Shown here: positions 34,860 through 43,698 of the stretch, piece after piece
Numbering within the stretch: the stretch's first letter is position 1
How the letters are laid out: the number at the start of each line of letters is the position of its first letter
Source of the DNA: Ferdinandcohnia salidurans
Lineage (GTDB): Bacteria > Bacillota > Bacilli > Bacillales > Bacillaceae_L
Reading direction: 5' to 3'
NCBI RefSeq assembly: GCF_042680725.1
Contig: NZ_JBHUEK010000031.1
Location: forward strand, 225,663-289,662
DNA: 64,000 nt
Translations under genes and position numbers: made by a program
Notes under the pieces: generated by a model
The model's input: only the letters and a program-made list of their open reading frames with translations
The model's database searches: none
What the model was told of the DNA's origin: nothing

Positions 34860-36053
34860 GTGAAGGTAACTGTCCGTCCAGGAGACACGTTCTGGTATTA
34901 CAGTCGATTGTTTGCTATCCCTACTCATTTATTAATTGACTCAAATTTACATTTGAATATAAATAACTTGCAGGTTGGGGCAGAAGTAAATATTCCAGGT
35001 TTTCTTTTAAAACAGCATAGAATTGTTGAAGGTGATACGTTATGGAAGTTGGCGAAATCTCGTACACTTATGGCAGATGCCTTATTTTTAGTGAATCCAG
35101 GAATAATTGCGGAAAATTTAGATGTTGGCCAAATGATTCTGATTCCAGAACGAGTGGTTCAACCGATCGTAAATGGAAATCGGGAATACGATTTTGCTGA
35201 CATGATGAATGATATAGAACAATTAAAGACCATTTATCCATTTCTTCAAACCCGGTCTATTGGTAAAAGTGTATTAGGAAAAGATCTGCTTGAGCTTCGA
35301 ATTGGAAGAGGAGCAAAAAAGGTTCATTGGAATGGGTCCTTTCATGCAAATGAATGGATTACAACAAATGTCATTATGACCTTTATAAATGAGTATTTGC
35401 TTGCGTTAACCAATATGTCACCAATAAGGGGGTTTTATGTAGAGCCATTCTATTTGGAAGCATTCTTATCGATAGTCCCTATGGTGAATCCGGATGGTGT
35501 GAATTTGGTGCTGAATGGTCCTCCTGAACAGGAACCATATAGACAGGAAGTTGTGAAGGTTAACAATGGAAATCTTGAATTTAAAGACTGGAAAGCCAAT
35601 ATTCGCGGTGTCGATTTAAACAATCAATTTCCGGCAAATTGGGAGATTGAAAAAGAACGAAAGGAACCGAAATCACCTGCACCCCGAGATTACCCAGGAG
35701 ATGCTCCATTAACTGAGCCTGAAGCAATCGCGATTGAAAAACTAACAAGAGCCTCAAACTTTAATCGTGTTCTAGCCTTTCATACTCAAGGAGAGGTTAT
35801 TTATTGGGGATATGAGGGATTAGAACCATCAGAGGCAGGAACCATAGTGAACGAATTTTCGAGGGTTAGTGGATATAGAGCCGTTCAAACAATAGATAGC
35901 CATGCAGGGTATAAGGATTGGTTTATCCAAGAATGGAGGAGACCAGGGTTTACATTCGAATTAGGAGAAGGCGTTAATCCGCTACCGCTTTCTCAATTTG
36001 ATGAAATTTATCAGGAGACTCTCGGAGCATTTTTAGCCTCCTTGTATATGTGA
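34860..36053 (+). CDS. yqgT: Gamma-D-glutamyl-meso-diaminopimelate endopeptidase YqgT (LysM + M14)
   Basis: 397 residues. Two N-terminal LysM domains (VRPGDTFWYYSRLF; VEGDTLWKLAKSRT) bind wall peptidoglycan, then a zinc carboxypeptidase-like M14 domain. Zinc ligands HxxE are in NGSFHANEWITT, a third His in AFHTQGEV, and the catalytic Glu in FTFELGEG. Very similar in layout to endopeptidase I (ENP1) of Lysinibacillus sphaericus, which cuts the gamma-D-Glu-mDAP bond of muropeptides, often in recycling or the cortex. No signal peptide, so cytoplasmic or leaderless. GTG 34860 has AAGGAGGT upstream. Confidence 0.92.
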   Translation: MKVTVRPGDTFWYYSRLFAIPTHLLIDSNLHLNINNLQVGAEVNIPGFLLKQHRIVEGDTLWKLAKSRTLMADALFLVNPGIIAENLDVGQMILIPERVVQPIVNGNREYDFADMMNDIEQLKTIYPFLQTRSIGKSVLGKDLLELRIGRGAKKVHWNGSFHANEWITTNVIMTFINEYLLALTNMSPIRGFYVEPFYLEAFLSIVPMVNPDGVNLVLNGPPEQEPYRQEVVKVNNGNLEFKDWKANIRGVDLNNQFPANWEIEKERKEPKSPAPRDYPGDAPLTEPEAIAIEKLTRASNFNRVLAFHTQGEVIYWGYEGLEPSEAGTIVNEFSRVSGYRAVQTIDSHAGYKDWFIQEWRRPGFTFELGEGVNPLPLSQFDEIYQETLGAFLASLYM

Positions 36054-36063
36054 AAACGCTCTC

Positions 36064-36095
36064 TAAAAAAGTCGGTGAAAAGGCCGGCTTTTTTC
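36064..36095 (+). terminator. Terminator after yqgT
   Basis: AAAAAAGTCGG / CCGGCTTTTTT with one wobble pair and a T6 tail. Confidence 0.85.
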
Positions 36096-36193
36096 CTTGC
36101 GCTGAAACTTTTTAGCGTGCATAATCGTATTATCTGTTAAGGGAAACAATAGAACGTGGAACTCTATTTAGAAGCTAAAGAGGTGTTTTGGAG

Positions 36194-37324
36194 TTGGTGA
36201 GAAATTTAATATTCTTTTTTATGTTTCTTTTTCTACTGGCTGGCTGTAATTCTCATCAACCTTTTGATACAAGTGATGCGCCAAATAGTAGGAATAAGAA
36301 TGTCACAAAAGGTCCTGTACCTACAGAATTCTTTGGAGAAAATCAAGAGGTGCAGCCACTTGAACTCCGTGGGGAAGAATTCAATAGTGTGGGCGAATGG
36401 TATGATGATGAAAGCATCCTCTATGTTACTGATGATAATGGAATTTCAAAAATATATAAGTATCATTTGTTTACAGGTGAAAAGGAACTGTTCATTCAAA
36501 CCTCTGCCCCTGTGCTGACAATGAAGGCAAATGAGGACCATTCCATGTTTTTAATACATACATCAGATTCTCAAAATATGGCGAAGTTAACGGCAGTAGA
36601 TAAAGAGGGAACCGTGCAATTTGAATGGGAAATCAATTCCTTTGATTTGTTTTACAGCTGGAATCCTTATCATCCAAGTGAGGTATTCGTAACGTCTTTT
36701 TTAGAAGATTGGTCGTTTCAAACTCATTTGGTGAACATTCAGGCCGAGGAAAAAACGAAATTTGAGGTCTTTCAGCCTTTTATTCAATGGGTTAGTCCGA
36801 ATACGATATCATATTTAAAATGGGACCAAAACGAGTTAGATTACTTTGCACCACTTTATTCGTATCATTTAGATACAAAAACAGAAGGACTCTTATTTGA
36901 GGATATTATTTCGTTTTCTACCTTTAAAGACCTACTTGTTACGTATGAATTAATTCAAGGCGAGGAGGCGTTTGCGAAGGTTGGCCTTTACAATCCCGAA
37001 AAGAATAAAAAACTATATGAATTTGAAATGCCACTCTTAAGTGACTACTCGAAATGGTATATTCCTTCGGCCGATTATGTCGTCGAACAAAAGAAATTCT
37101 ACTCATTTCAGCCATATTCAAATGGGGCATTTGATACGTATGGAGAAAAATTCGAATTAGTTTCCTACGATATTAGTACAAGGAAAGAAGAGGTCATCCT
37201 TGAAAAGGTGGATGATCAACCCCTTAACTTCTCTCCAAATGGTTTCTTATGTTTATATGGATTTCAATTTGAGAAGATCATTGATATGAGGACCAAAAAA
37301 ATAACAGACCTTGTACTATTTTAA
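36194..37324 (+). CDS. yqgU: YqgU-like lipoprotein
   Basis: 376 residues with a lipoprotein signal (FMFLFLLAGC). The mature part is rich in aromatic and beta-strand-like repeats (WYDDESILYVTDDNGISKIY; LDYFAPLYSYHLDTKTEGLL), suggesting a beta-propeller on the outer membrane face. Function unknown; matches B. subtilis yqgU by position. Start uncertain: TTG 36194 is 8 nt from AGAGGTG; GTG 36197 and TTG 36188 are alternatives. Confidence 0.8.
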   Translation: MVRNLIFFFMFLFLLAGCNSHQPFDTSDAPNSRNKNVTKGPVPTEFFGENQEVQPLELRGEEFNSVGEWYDDESILYVTDDNGISKIYKYHLFTGEKELFIQTSAPVLTMKANEDHSMFLIHTSDSQNMAKLTAVDKEGTVQFEWEINSFDLFYSWNPYHPSEVFVTSFLEDWSFQTHLVNIQAEEKTKFEVFQPFIQWVSPNTISYLKWDQNELDYFAPLYSYHLDTKTEGLLFEDIISFSTFKDLLVTYELIQGEEAFAKVGLYNPEKNKKLYEFEMPLLSDYSKWYIPSADYVVEQKKFYSFQPYSNGAFDTYGEKFELVSYDISTRKEEVILEKVDDQPLNFSPNGFLCLYGFQFEKIIDMRTKKITDLVLF

Positions 37325-37334
37325 GGACAAATGA

Positions 37335-37362
37335 AAAAGCCATCGTTTCTGATGGCTTTTAA
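37335..37362. terminator. Terminator yqgU / yqgW
   Basis: AAAAGCCATC / GATGGCTTTT with a 6-nt loop between convergent genes. Confidence 0.88.
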
Positions 37363-37374
37363 ATCTTTTTTATC

Positions 37375-37548
37375 TTAGTGAGCAGTTGGGAAACCATGTT
37401 TCCAGATTGTCATGATTGTGAACCAGCCTAATACTAAAAAGATACCTGTAGAGAATAATAAGGCTAAAAGGTTCTTATCGCGTAAAGAACGAATAATACC
37501 AAATGCAGCTAAAATTACAATTAGTGAAAAGATAATCATTAGACCCAT
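37375..37548 (-). CDS. yqgW: DUF2759 small membrane protein YqgW
   Basis: 57 residues with two hydrophobic helices: MGLMIIFSLIVILAAFGIIR, then LLALLFSTGIFLVLGWFTIM, ending WKHGFPTAH. Matches the DUF2759 family of Bacillus. AAGGGGGT lies 7 nt before the ATG at 37548. The neighbouring B. subtilis gene yqgV (MTH1187 family) is absent here. Function unknown. Confidence 0.85.
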   Translation of the reverse strand: MGLMIIFSLIVILAAFGIIRSLRDKNLLALLFSTGIFLVLGWFTIMTIWKHGFPTAH

Positions 37549-37739
37549 GTGACTTACCCCCTTGCTATAATCAATGTTACATGTAAAAGCGCGCCTTTCC
37601 TTTTAAATATTCATTACTATTTTTCCCCATAGCATGAAAATTTACAACATCCCATCAAATAACTCATGAAAAATGTTGCTCCAAAAGGCTGAAAACCCTT
37701 TATGTAAAAGAAATAGATAGATTCAATCTATATTCTAAT

Positions 37740-37893
37740 CGTTTTATACGTATTTGTCGAGGAGGAAAAAGTGACACTTTCAAGACAAATTACCATTTAG
37801 GCAAAACCTCAAGTGCATTTGTTTAAGTGCTTTTTCGTTTTCAATTGATAGTGTAGAATAAAGGGTAGATTAAAAAGTATCGGAGGGAAAGTT
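37740..37893 (+). other. Leader region of yqgX with a short SD-led ORF
   Basis: The 345-bp gap 37549-37893 has no full gene. A strong SD GAGGAGG (37758-37764) stands 5 nt before a GTG that opens only nine codons (VTLSRQITI) before TAG. It may be a leader peptide or the relic of a lost gene. AT-rich otherwise. Confidence 0.3.
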
Positions 37894-38529
37894 ATGAAGT
37901 GGCAAAGGATTCCGTTAGGACCCTTACAAACAAACGCGTACATTTTGACCAATTCAAACAAGGAGTGCGTCATCTTTGATCCGGGTGGAGATGGTCAAAG
38001 ATTAAATACGATATTAAGGCAACAGGGACTTACACCAGTTGCAGTTCTTTTAACACATGCTCATTTCGATCATATAGGTGCCATTGACGATGTAATCGCT
38101 AATTGGGATGTTCCTGTGTATATTCATGAGAAAGAGAAGAATTGGCTGAAAGACCCTGCTTTAAATGGGTCAGCTTATTTTATTCCTGGGCAAGAAATCT
38201 TATCAAAAGCAGAACCAACCATCCTTCCAAAGGAAGGAAGTCTTGTTGTAAGTGATTTTCATTTAGACCTTCATTATACGCCAGGACATTCACCGGGAAG
38301 TGTTTCGTATTATTGCAAAGAACTTGGAGTTGTTTTTTCAGGAGATGCCTTATTCCAAGGTAGTATCGGGAGAACAGACTTACCAGGCGGAAGCCATGAA
38401 CAATTACTTAGCAGTATTCATAAAAAGCTTCTCACATTACCAGAAGAAACAATTGTCTTATCTGGGCATGGACCCGAAACAACGATCGAAGCTGAAATGG
38501 ACTCAAATCCGTTTTTAAATGGGTTTTAA
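37894..38529 (+). CDS. yqgX: Metallo-beta-lactamase-fold hydrolase YqgX (glyoxalase II-like)
   Basis: 211 residues. The zinc motif THAHFDH is followed by YTPGHSPGS and SGDALFQGSIGRTD, and by LSGHGPETT near the C-terminus, typical of the short glyoxalase II-like branch. B. subtilis YqgX has been linked to hydrolysis of S-bacillithiol-lactate (methylglyoxal detoxification). CGGAGGG precedes ATG 37894. Monocistronic. Confidence 0.92.
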   Translation: MKWQRIPLGPLQTNAYILTNSNKECVIFDPGGDGQRLNTILRQQGLTPVAVLLTHAHFDHIGAIDDVIANWDVPVYIHEKEKNWLKDPALNGSAYFIPGQEILSKAEPTILPKEGSLVVSDFHLDLHYTPGHSPGSVSYYCKELGVVFSGDALFQGSIGRTDLPGGSHEQLLSSIHKKLLTLPEETIVLSGHGPETTIEAEMDSNPFLNGF

Positions 38530-38545
38530 ACACTAAACACAGAAA

Positions 38546-38575
38546 AGGTCTAACTCCGGTAGAGTCAGACCAATT
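38546..38575 (+). terminator. Possible terminator after yqgX
   Basis: GGTCTAACTC / GAGTCAGACC stem with one mismatch; the T tract after it is poor, so only a candidate. Confidence 0.45.
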
Positions 38576-38723
38576 CTTTGGGGATGTTTTTAACATTAAG
38601 AATTCCTTCCTAATGTCAATACTTATATATCCGTATAATGGGAGGGATATTGTAAGCTACTAAATTTACAATATAATAATATAAACACTGTGTCAATGGT
38701 GAAAAATAGTAAAAGGTGAGCAT

Positions 38724-39842
38724 ATGCTAGACATATTAAAAGATGCCATTCAATCATCTTCAAACAAACAGATAACATATGAACAGTTTATGAATACAGT
38801 CCTATATCATGAAAATAAAGGCTATTACATGAAGGACCAAGTAAAGGTTGGAAAAGAAGGAGATTTCATCACAAGCAGTAATATCTCCAATGTCTTTGGC
38901 AAACTGTTTGCAACCCTTTTTCATAAGCTTATTGCTCTCGAAAAGATTCCACCATATATCTGTGAAATCGGTGGTGGAAATGGTAGGTTTGCAAAGGCTG
39001 TTCTTGACGAATTACAAGATTCCTATATTGATACGTTTCAAAAGATAACCTACATCATTATTGAAACAAGTCCTTACCATCAACGTTTGCAGCAGGACAT
39101 TCTACCTGTAGGCAAAAAAGTGATCCAATATCAGAGTCTTGATGAAGCTAAAAGAGATTTCCCGATTTTTCATGGAATTGTGTTTTCTAATGAATTGTTT
39201 GATGCTTTTCCGGTAAGAGTGATTGAGAAAAAGGATCATAATCTATATGAAGTGAACATCACACTAACAGAGGAAGAGCAATTAACCGAAATTCTTACAC
39301 CACTTACCGATGAAGGAATTAAGAAATATATAAATACGAATAAGATAGTACTGACTAATGGACAAAGAATTGAAATTCCACTTCAAATGCTTTCCTACCT
39401 AGAAGACCTATCCAGCCTTCTTGGGGATGCTGTTGTCTTCACAGTTGATTATGGGTATACGAATGCTGAATGGGAAGAACCTGCAAGAAAGAGGGGGAGT
39501 CTGAGGGGGTACTACAATCATCAATTAATACATAACCCACTCGAGCACCCAGGAGAAATGGATTTAACAACTCATATTCATTTTGACGCGCTTGTTACAT
39601 ATAGTTCCAAACTTGGACTTGAACTAGTGAAGAAATGTAGACAGGATGAATTTTTATTGGAAGCGGGAATTTTAACGTTTTTACAGGAGAATTTTGATCC
39701 CAATCCCTTTTCAGAAAAAAGTAAACAAAATCGAGCGATTCGTTCTCTTATCATGGATAGTGGAATGAGTGCAGCATTTCATGTTCTCATACAGCAAAAA
39801 AATGTAAAAGTATCTTGGGAAAATATCTTCCAAGGCAAATAA
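38724..39842 (+). CDS. SAM-dependent methyltransferase, MidA/NDUFAF7 family
   Basis: 372 residues of the COG1565 family. Conserved stretches: ITYEQFMNTVLYHENKGYY at the N-terminus, the SAM loop ICEIGGGNGRFAKAVL, IVFSNELFDAFPVRV, and TVDYGYTN followed by RGSLRGYYNHQ. Mitochondrial relatives methylate an arginine of complex I; the bacterial substrate is unknown. AAAGGTGAG precedes ATG 38724 by 3-4 nt. Terminator shared with the gene opposite. Confidence 0.9.
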   Translation: MLDILKDAIQSSSNKQITYEQFMNTVLYHENKGYYMKDQVKVGKEGDFITSSNISNVFGKLFATLFHKLIALEKIPPYICEIGGGNGRFAKAVLDELQDSYIDTFQKITYIIIETSPYHQRLQQDILPVGKKVIQYQSLDEAKRDFPIFHGIVFSNELFDAFPVRVIEKKDHNLYEVNITLTEEEQLTEILTPLTDEGIKKYINTNKIVLTNGQRIEIPLQMLSYLEDLSSLLGDAVVFTVDYGYTNAEWEEPARKRGSLRGYYNHQLIHNPLEHPGEMDLTTHIHFDALVTYSSKLGLELVKKCRQDEFLLEAGILTFLQENFDPNPFSEKSKQNRAIRSLIMDSGMSAAFHVLIQQKNVKVSWENIFQGK

Positions 39843-39870
39843 AAAAGCGATGTTTCCATCGCTTTTTTTT
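39841..39870. terminator. Bidirectional terminator
   Basis: AAAAAAGCGATG and CATCGCTTTTTT with a short loop, T8; serves the methyltransferase and yqgY. Confidence 0.92.
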
Positions 39871-40111
39871 AGTGACCTCCACCAAGTGGCATCATAAATG
39901 TGGTGTAGTAAGAGAAGGCACAGAAGAAAACAGTTAAATATGCGCCAAACACGTAAATGTACATTCTTTCAGACAATTTTAAATAGCTTAAAAGGACGAA
40001 AAATCCGGTTTGTGCAAAGAAAATTAGTGCTAGAACATCCATACCACCAACGTAGAACATTACTGCAAATATACCTGTCCAAAAACCTAAAACTCGGTAC
40101 ATACGTTCCAT
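39869..40111 (-). CDS. yqgY: DUF2626 membrane protein YqgY
   Basis: 80 residues, three helices (VLGFWTGIFAVMFYVGGMDV; FFAQTGFFVLLSYLKLSERM; YIYVFGAYLTVFFCAFSYY), ending MMPLGGGH. Matches the DUF2626 family found upstream of comG in Bacillus. AAGGGGGG lies before ATG 40111. Function unknown. Confidence 0.88.
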   Translation of the reverse strand: MERMYRVLGFWTGIFAVMFYVGGMDVLALIFFAQTGFFVLLSYLKLSERMYIYVFGAYLTVFFCAFSYYTTFMMPLGGGH

Positions 40112-40188
40112 ATGTATATTTCCCCCCCTTAGACATGATTTAACATCACTTTTATTATTATAATGTAACGATTACACAAATGTAAACA

Positions 40189-40881
40189 TTACTTTGCGAC
40201 AATTGCGTGATAACTGCAAGAATTACAACCAAGAATGATATTTTCTGACTCCTCCAGCACCACATCGTCAAAGAGTAAATTAAACATTCCTCTTAGAAAT
40301 GCATGATGCATTCCACAAACCGCTTCAAAGTTTTCTTGAGCAATTTCTCTAAATGGACAATTATTAATCTTTAAGAAGATTTTTGTCTTATCCTTATTAT
40401 GGTCTAAATCTGGATAAAAACCCGCAACTGTGGATGCCTTTTTTAAAATATCAAGCTTTTGATCAAAGGTAAGCTCATGGATTGAAACTGGGATTTGATG
40501 ATTCACTAGTTCCTCCCCGAATCTTCTACCTGTTAGTTCAAGTGCTTGTTTTCCCACATCACCAAGTGTTGCCATCGTTTCAATTGCAATTTTTGAAAGT
40601 AGTTGATAATCGCGAAACGGAAAATTAATTTGAATGTGATCATTTGATAGTCGATAAAGACGACTCGGTCTGCCACCTTTTCCAGTTTTCTTCGCTTCTG
40701 AAACAAGCATATTGACATCTTCAAGCTTGGTTAAATGAAGTCTTGCTACATTCGGATGTATTTCAAATTCTTCTGCGATTTCTTGAACGGTGACATCTTC
40801 ATTTTGTTTAATAATGTATTGGTAAATATAATAACGGGTTGGATCTGCTAAAACGTTCGTTATCTTCAGTGTTTGTTCCAC
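40189..40881 (-). CDS. HTH regulator with cysteine-rich C-terminal domain (SufR-like)
   Basis: 230 residues. N-terminal winged helix of ArsR/DeoR type (ITNVLADPTRYYIYQYI; VQEIAEEFEIHPNVARLHLT; GRPSRLYRLS). The C-terminal domain holds cysteines in NNCPFREIA, AVCGMHHAFLRG and GCNSCSYHA, an arrangement like SufR/methanogen-output domains that bind Fe-S clusters. A redox- or Fe-S-responsive repressor is a reasonable inference, not proven. GTG 40881 is 8 nt from AAGGAG; a longer reading to 40986 is not supported. Divergent from comG, 375 bp apart; B. subtilis has mgsR here instead. Confidence 0.8.
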   Translation of the reverse strand: MEQTLKITNVLADPTRYYIYQYIIKQNEDVTVQEIAEEFEIHPNVARLHLTKLEDVNMLVSEAKKTGKGGRPSRLYRLSNDHIQINFPFRDYQLLSKIAIETMATLGDVGKQALELTGRRFGEELVNHQIPVSIHELTFDQKLDILKKASTVAGFYPDLDHNKDKTKIFLKINNCPFREIAQENFEAVCGMHHAFLRGMFNLLFDDVVLEESENIILGCNSCSYHAIVAK

Positions 40882-41076
40882 CGTCTTCACTCCTTGCGAC
40901 CCTATTGATACCCCAATTATATTACAGTTAATTACCATCAATAAGTGATTTATATCACTTGTAGATAAAAGTTCATAAATAAACAAACATTATTTTTAAG
41001 CATAATTGGTATACTTAGCAAAAAACGAACATACAATGTATTGATTCCTCCTAATAATAGATTCAAATTTCCACCA

Positions 41077-41115
41077 AAATACAACCCTAATGGCAGGGGT
41101 TGTATTTTTATTTTT
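41077..41115 (+). terminator. Terminator-like hairpin in the comG leader
   Basis: AATACAACCC pairs with GGGGTTGTATT, followed by TTTATTTTTG. There is no plus-strand gene upstream, so it would end a leader or small RNA, or act as an attenuator of comG. Confidence 0.55.
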
Positions 41116-41120
41116 GTGAG

Positions 41121-41157
41121 AAGTTCACAATTTTTCATGTTCAAATAAAGTTCACAA
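41121..41157 (+). promoter_or_regulatory. Paired direct repeat upstream of comGA
   Basis: AAGTTCACAA occurs at 41121-41130 and 41148-41157 (27 bp apart) with a related ATGTTCAAAT between. A likely regulator site. It is not a clear ComK box (AAAA-N5-TTTT), for which I find only a partial match, ACAAATATTTTTT. Confidence 0.4.
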
Positions 41158-41256
41158 ATATTTTTTTCAAAAAAGAAGGAGTTTGTAGATATTTGTTGAA
41201 ATATGTTACCTGCAAGAGAAAAAAATATAATAAAAGTTCAAAAAGGAGTGAATTAT

Positions 41257-42333
41257 TTGAGTGAAATCGAACAACTAGGTGACCAATTGATCGAGGATGC
41301 TTGGTCAATGAATGTATCAGACATCCATTTTGTTCCGAAAATCAATGATGCCGTGGTTCAATACCGACTTGATAGCGATTTGTTCAATAAGCAAACCATT
41401 CCAAAGGATGTTTGCGAACGGTTAATTTCCCATTATAAATTCCTTGCTGGAATGGATATTGGAGAAAGGAGACGACCACAGAACGGTGCAATTACCTTAA
41501 ATCTAAAAGGCATAACCATTAACCTTCGATTGTCTACACTGCCCACACCTTACAACGAAAGTCTAGTCATACGTATCCTACCTGAAACACCAACCTATTC
41601 TCTTGCCAATCTATCGCTTTTTCCGACTATGACAACTAAACTTCTTTCATTATTGAAGCATTCACACGGGTTAATTATTTTTACTGGACCAACAGGATCA
41701 GGTAAAACAACCACCCTCTATTCCTTACTACACGCAACGAAGAAGCTTTTCAACCGAAATATCATTACATTAGAAGATCCCATTGAAAAACAAAGTGAAG
41801 AAGTACTACAGGTTCAGGTGAATGAAAAAGCCGGAATCACATATGCACATGGCTTGAAGGCTATTTTGCGTCATGATCCCGATATTATCATGGTGGGCGA
41901 AATAAGGGATTCAGAAACGGCAAAAATTGCTGTGCGAGCAGCTCTCACAGGTCATTTGGTCCTCTCAACAATGCATACTAGAGATACAAAAGGTGCGATT
42001 TATCGGCTGTTAGAATTTGATGTATCCTTGCAGGAAATTGAGCAAACGTTAATAGCAATCGCAGCACAAAGGCTTGTTGATCTCAAATGTCCATATTGTG
42101 AAGGGAAATGTTCCCCACAATGTAAAAAGTACCGAAAAGTAAGACGAGTGGGGGTGTACGAGCTTTTGAATGGACATGCCCTGACTGAAGTAATGAAGGA
42201 AGCGAGAGGTGACAAAGCTGACTACCGCTATGAAAAGTTAAGGGACGTCATCAAAAAAGGAATTGCCCTTGGATACTTATATCCCGATGCGTTAGAAAGA
42301 TGGGTTGTCAATGATACCAAGGAAAAGAAATAA
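41257..42333 (+). CDS. comGA: Competence traffic ATPase ComGA
   Basis: 358-residue PilB-type ATPase that powers assembly of the competence pseudopilus for DNA uptake. Walker A FTGPTGSGKTTT, Asp box ITLEDPIEKQ, Walker B IIMVGEIRDSETA and His box STMHTRD. Four cysteines (CPYCEGKCSPQC) are present near the C-terminus. TTG 41257 (SEIEQLGDQLIE) has AAGGAG 8 nt upstream; an ATG at 41203 would be out of line with the family length of ~356. First gene of comGABCDEFG. Confidence 0.94.
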   Translation: MSEIEQLGDQLIEDAWSMNVSDIHFVPKINDAVVQYRLDSDLFNKQTIPKDVCERLISHYKFLAGMDIGERRRPQNGAITLNLKGITINLRLSTLPTPYNESLVIRILPETPTYSLANLSLFPTMTTKLLSLLKHSHGLIIFTGPTGSGKTTTLYSLLHATKKLFNRNIITLEDPIEKQSEEVLQVQVNEKAGITYAHGLKAILRHDPDIIMVGEIRDSETAKIAVRAALTGHLVLSTMHTRDTKGAIYRLLEFDVSLQEIEQTLIAIAAQRLVDLKCPYCEGKCSPQCKKYRKVRRVGVYELLNGHALTEVMKEARGDKADYRYEKLRDVIKKGIALGYLYPDALERWVVNDTKEKK

Positions 42334-43354
42334 AAATTGGACCTTAAAGGAACAATCATTATACCTGAGTAGGATCGGTGATTTACTTGATCAAGGCTAT
42401 TCCTTTGAACAAGCCTCACAATTCCTTTTGTTCCAGTTGCCGAAGAAACACAGCAGTGACATTGAAGTAATCATTGAAAGCTGTAAACAAGGTGAATCCT
42501 TATATACTGCCTTTAGTAAGGTGGGATTTCATAAGGATATACTTGGTTATTTGTATTTTGCCGAGCAGCATGGCGATATTTCATTTGCACTTCGTGAAGG
42601 AAGTACAATGTTACAGAAAAAGATTACCCATGCTGAAAAAGGAAAAAAAATAATTCGCTACCCACTCGCTTTATTATTGTTTGTTGGATTCATGTTTACC
42701 ATGATTGAAAAAATCCTTTTACCGCAATTTAAAAGCTTATTTACCTCGATGAGTTATGAACAGACGTTGATTTCTAAACTTTTATTAAGGCTCCCTGAAC
42801 TTAATCGATATTTATTCCTCATTATCGGTTTACTAATAATTATTGGCCTCACATACTATTTTCTTCATTTTCAAAAACTTACCCCAGTGGAAAAAATGAA
42901 GCTTCTCTTAAAGATTCCCATTTTAAAAAAAGTAACGATTATGTTTAATTCCCATTTCTTTTCCGTGCAACTTAGTAACTTATTAAAAGGTGGATTATCG
43001 ATTTTTCAAGCATTAACCATGTTTGAACAGCAGCTTCACTCGCCTTTTTTTCGAGAGGAAGCAAAGGAAATGAAACAGCTTCTACGAGCGGGTAATCGTT
43101 TCGAGGACATTTTGAGAGTGCGAGAATATTATGAGGCAGATTTAGCAATGGTTATTTTACATGGCCAATCTAACGGAAATTTAGCCAGCGAACTTCAGCA
43201 TTATAGCCAATATGTAATGGAAAAAGCCGAGGAAAAAGTAACAAGATTATTAGCAATCGTACAACCAATCCTATTTGCGACTATCGGAATTATCATCATG
43301 TTGATGTACGCCGCCATCATGGTACCAATGTTTCAACTTTTAAATGGAATATAG
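42311..43354 (+). CDS. comGB: Competence pseudopilus platform protein ComGB
   Basis: 347-residue PilC/GspF-type membrane protein with two T2SF repeats (YLSRIGDLLDQGYSFEQAS; FFSVQLSNLLKGGLSIFQAL) and three helices. Overlaps the end of comGA by 23 bp. ATG 42311 or TTG 42305 could start it; the SD is weak, as expected for a coupled gene. Confidence 0.92.
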   Translation: MIPRKRNKNWTLKEQSLYLSRIGDLLDQGYSFEQASQFLLFQLPKKHSSDIEVIIESCKQGESLYTAFSKVGFHKDILGYLYFAEQHGDISFALREGSTMLQKKITHAEKGKKIIRYPLALLLFVGFMFTMIEKILLPQFKSLFTSMSYEQTLISKLLLRLPELNRYLFLIIGLLIIIGLTYYFLHFQKLTPVEKMKLLLKIPILKKVTIMFNSHFFSVQLSNLLKGGLSIFQALTMFEQQLHSPFFREEAKEMKQLLRAGNRFEDILRVREYYEADLAMVILHGQSNGNLASELQHYSQYVMEKAEEKVTRLLAIVQPILFATIGIIIMLMYAAIMVPMFQLLNGI

Positions 43355-43368
43355 AAAGGAAGATGTAG

Positions 43369-43698
43369 ATGAAATTGAAAAATCAAAAGGGGTTTACCCT
43401 TGTGGAAATGTTAATTGTGTTATTAGTCGTATCGATTTTGCTTTTGATAACCGTGCCCAATGTGACGAAGCATAATTCAGTTATTAAAAATAAAGGGTGT
43501 GATGCACTAGTGAAAATGGTTGAAGCGCAGGTGCAGGCGTATGAGTTGGAAAATGACAAGACCCCAACAGAACAAGATTTAACGGATGATAAATATCTTA
43601 AAGATGGCATCCCAGCTTGTCCAAATGGTGACACCATTACAATTGATGGAAATGGAAAAGTTGCACAAGTTGAAAATACAGCCTCTACTCAACCATAA
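43369..43698 (+). CDS. comGC: Major pseudopilin ComGC
   Basis: 109 residues. Class III prepilin signal KNQKGFTLVEML cut after Gly by ComC, followed by a hydrophobic helix. Two cysteines (GCDALVK; PACPNG) likely form the disulfide known for ComGC. AAAGGAAG precedes ATG 43369. Confidence 0.94.
   Translation: MKLKNQKGFTLVEMLIVLLVVSILLLITVPNVTKHNSVIKNKGCDALVKMVEAQVQAYELENDKTPTEQDLTDDKYLKDGIPACPNGDTITIDGNGKVAQVENTASTQP

Noticed and set aside
41121..41157. GTTCA repeats upstream of comGA as SinR operators
   Set aside because: They are direct repeats, lack GAAC partners at the 8-bp spacing, and are far from the Sin locus.
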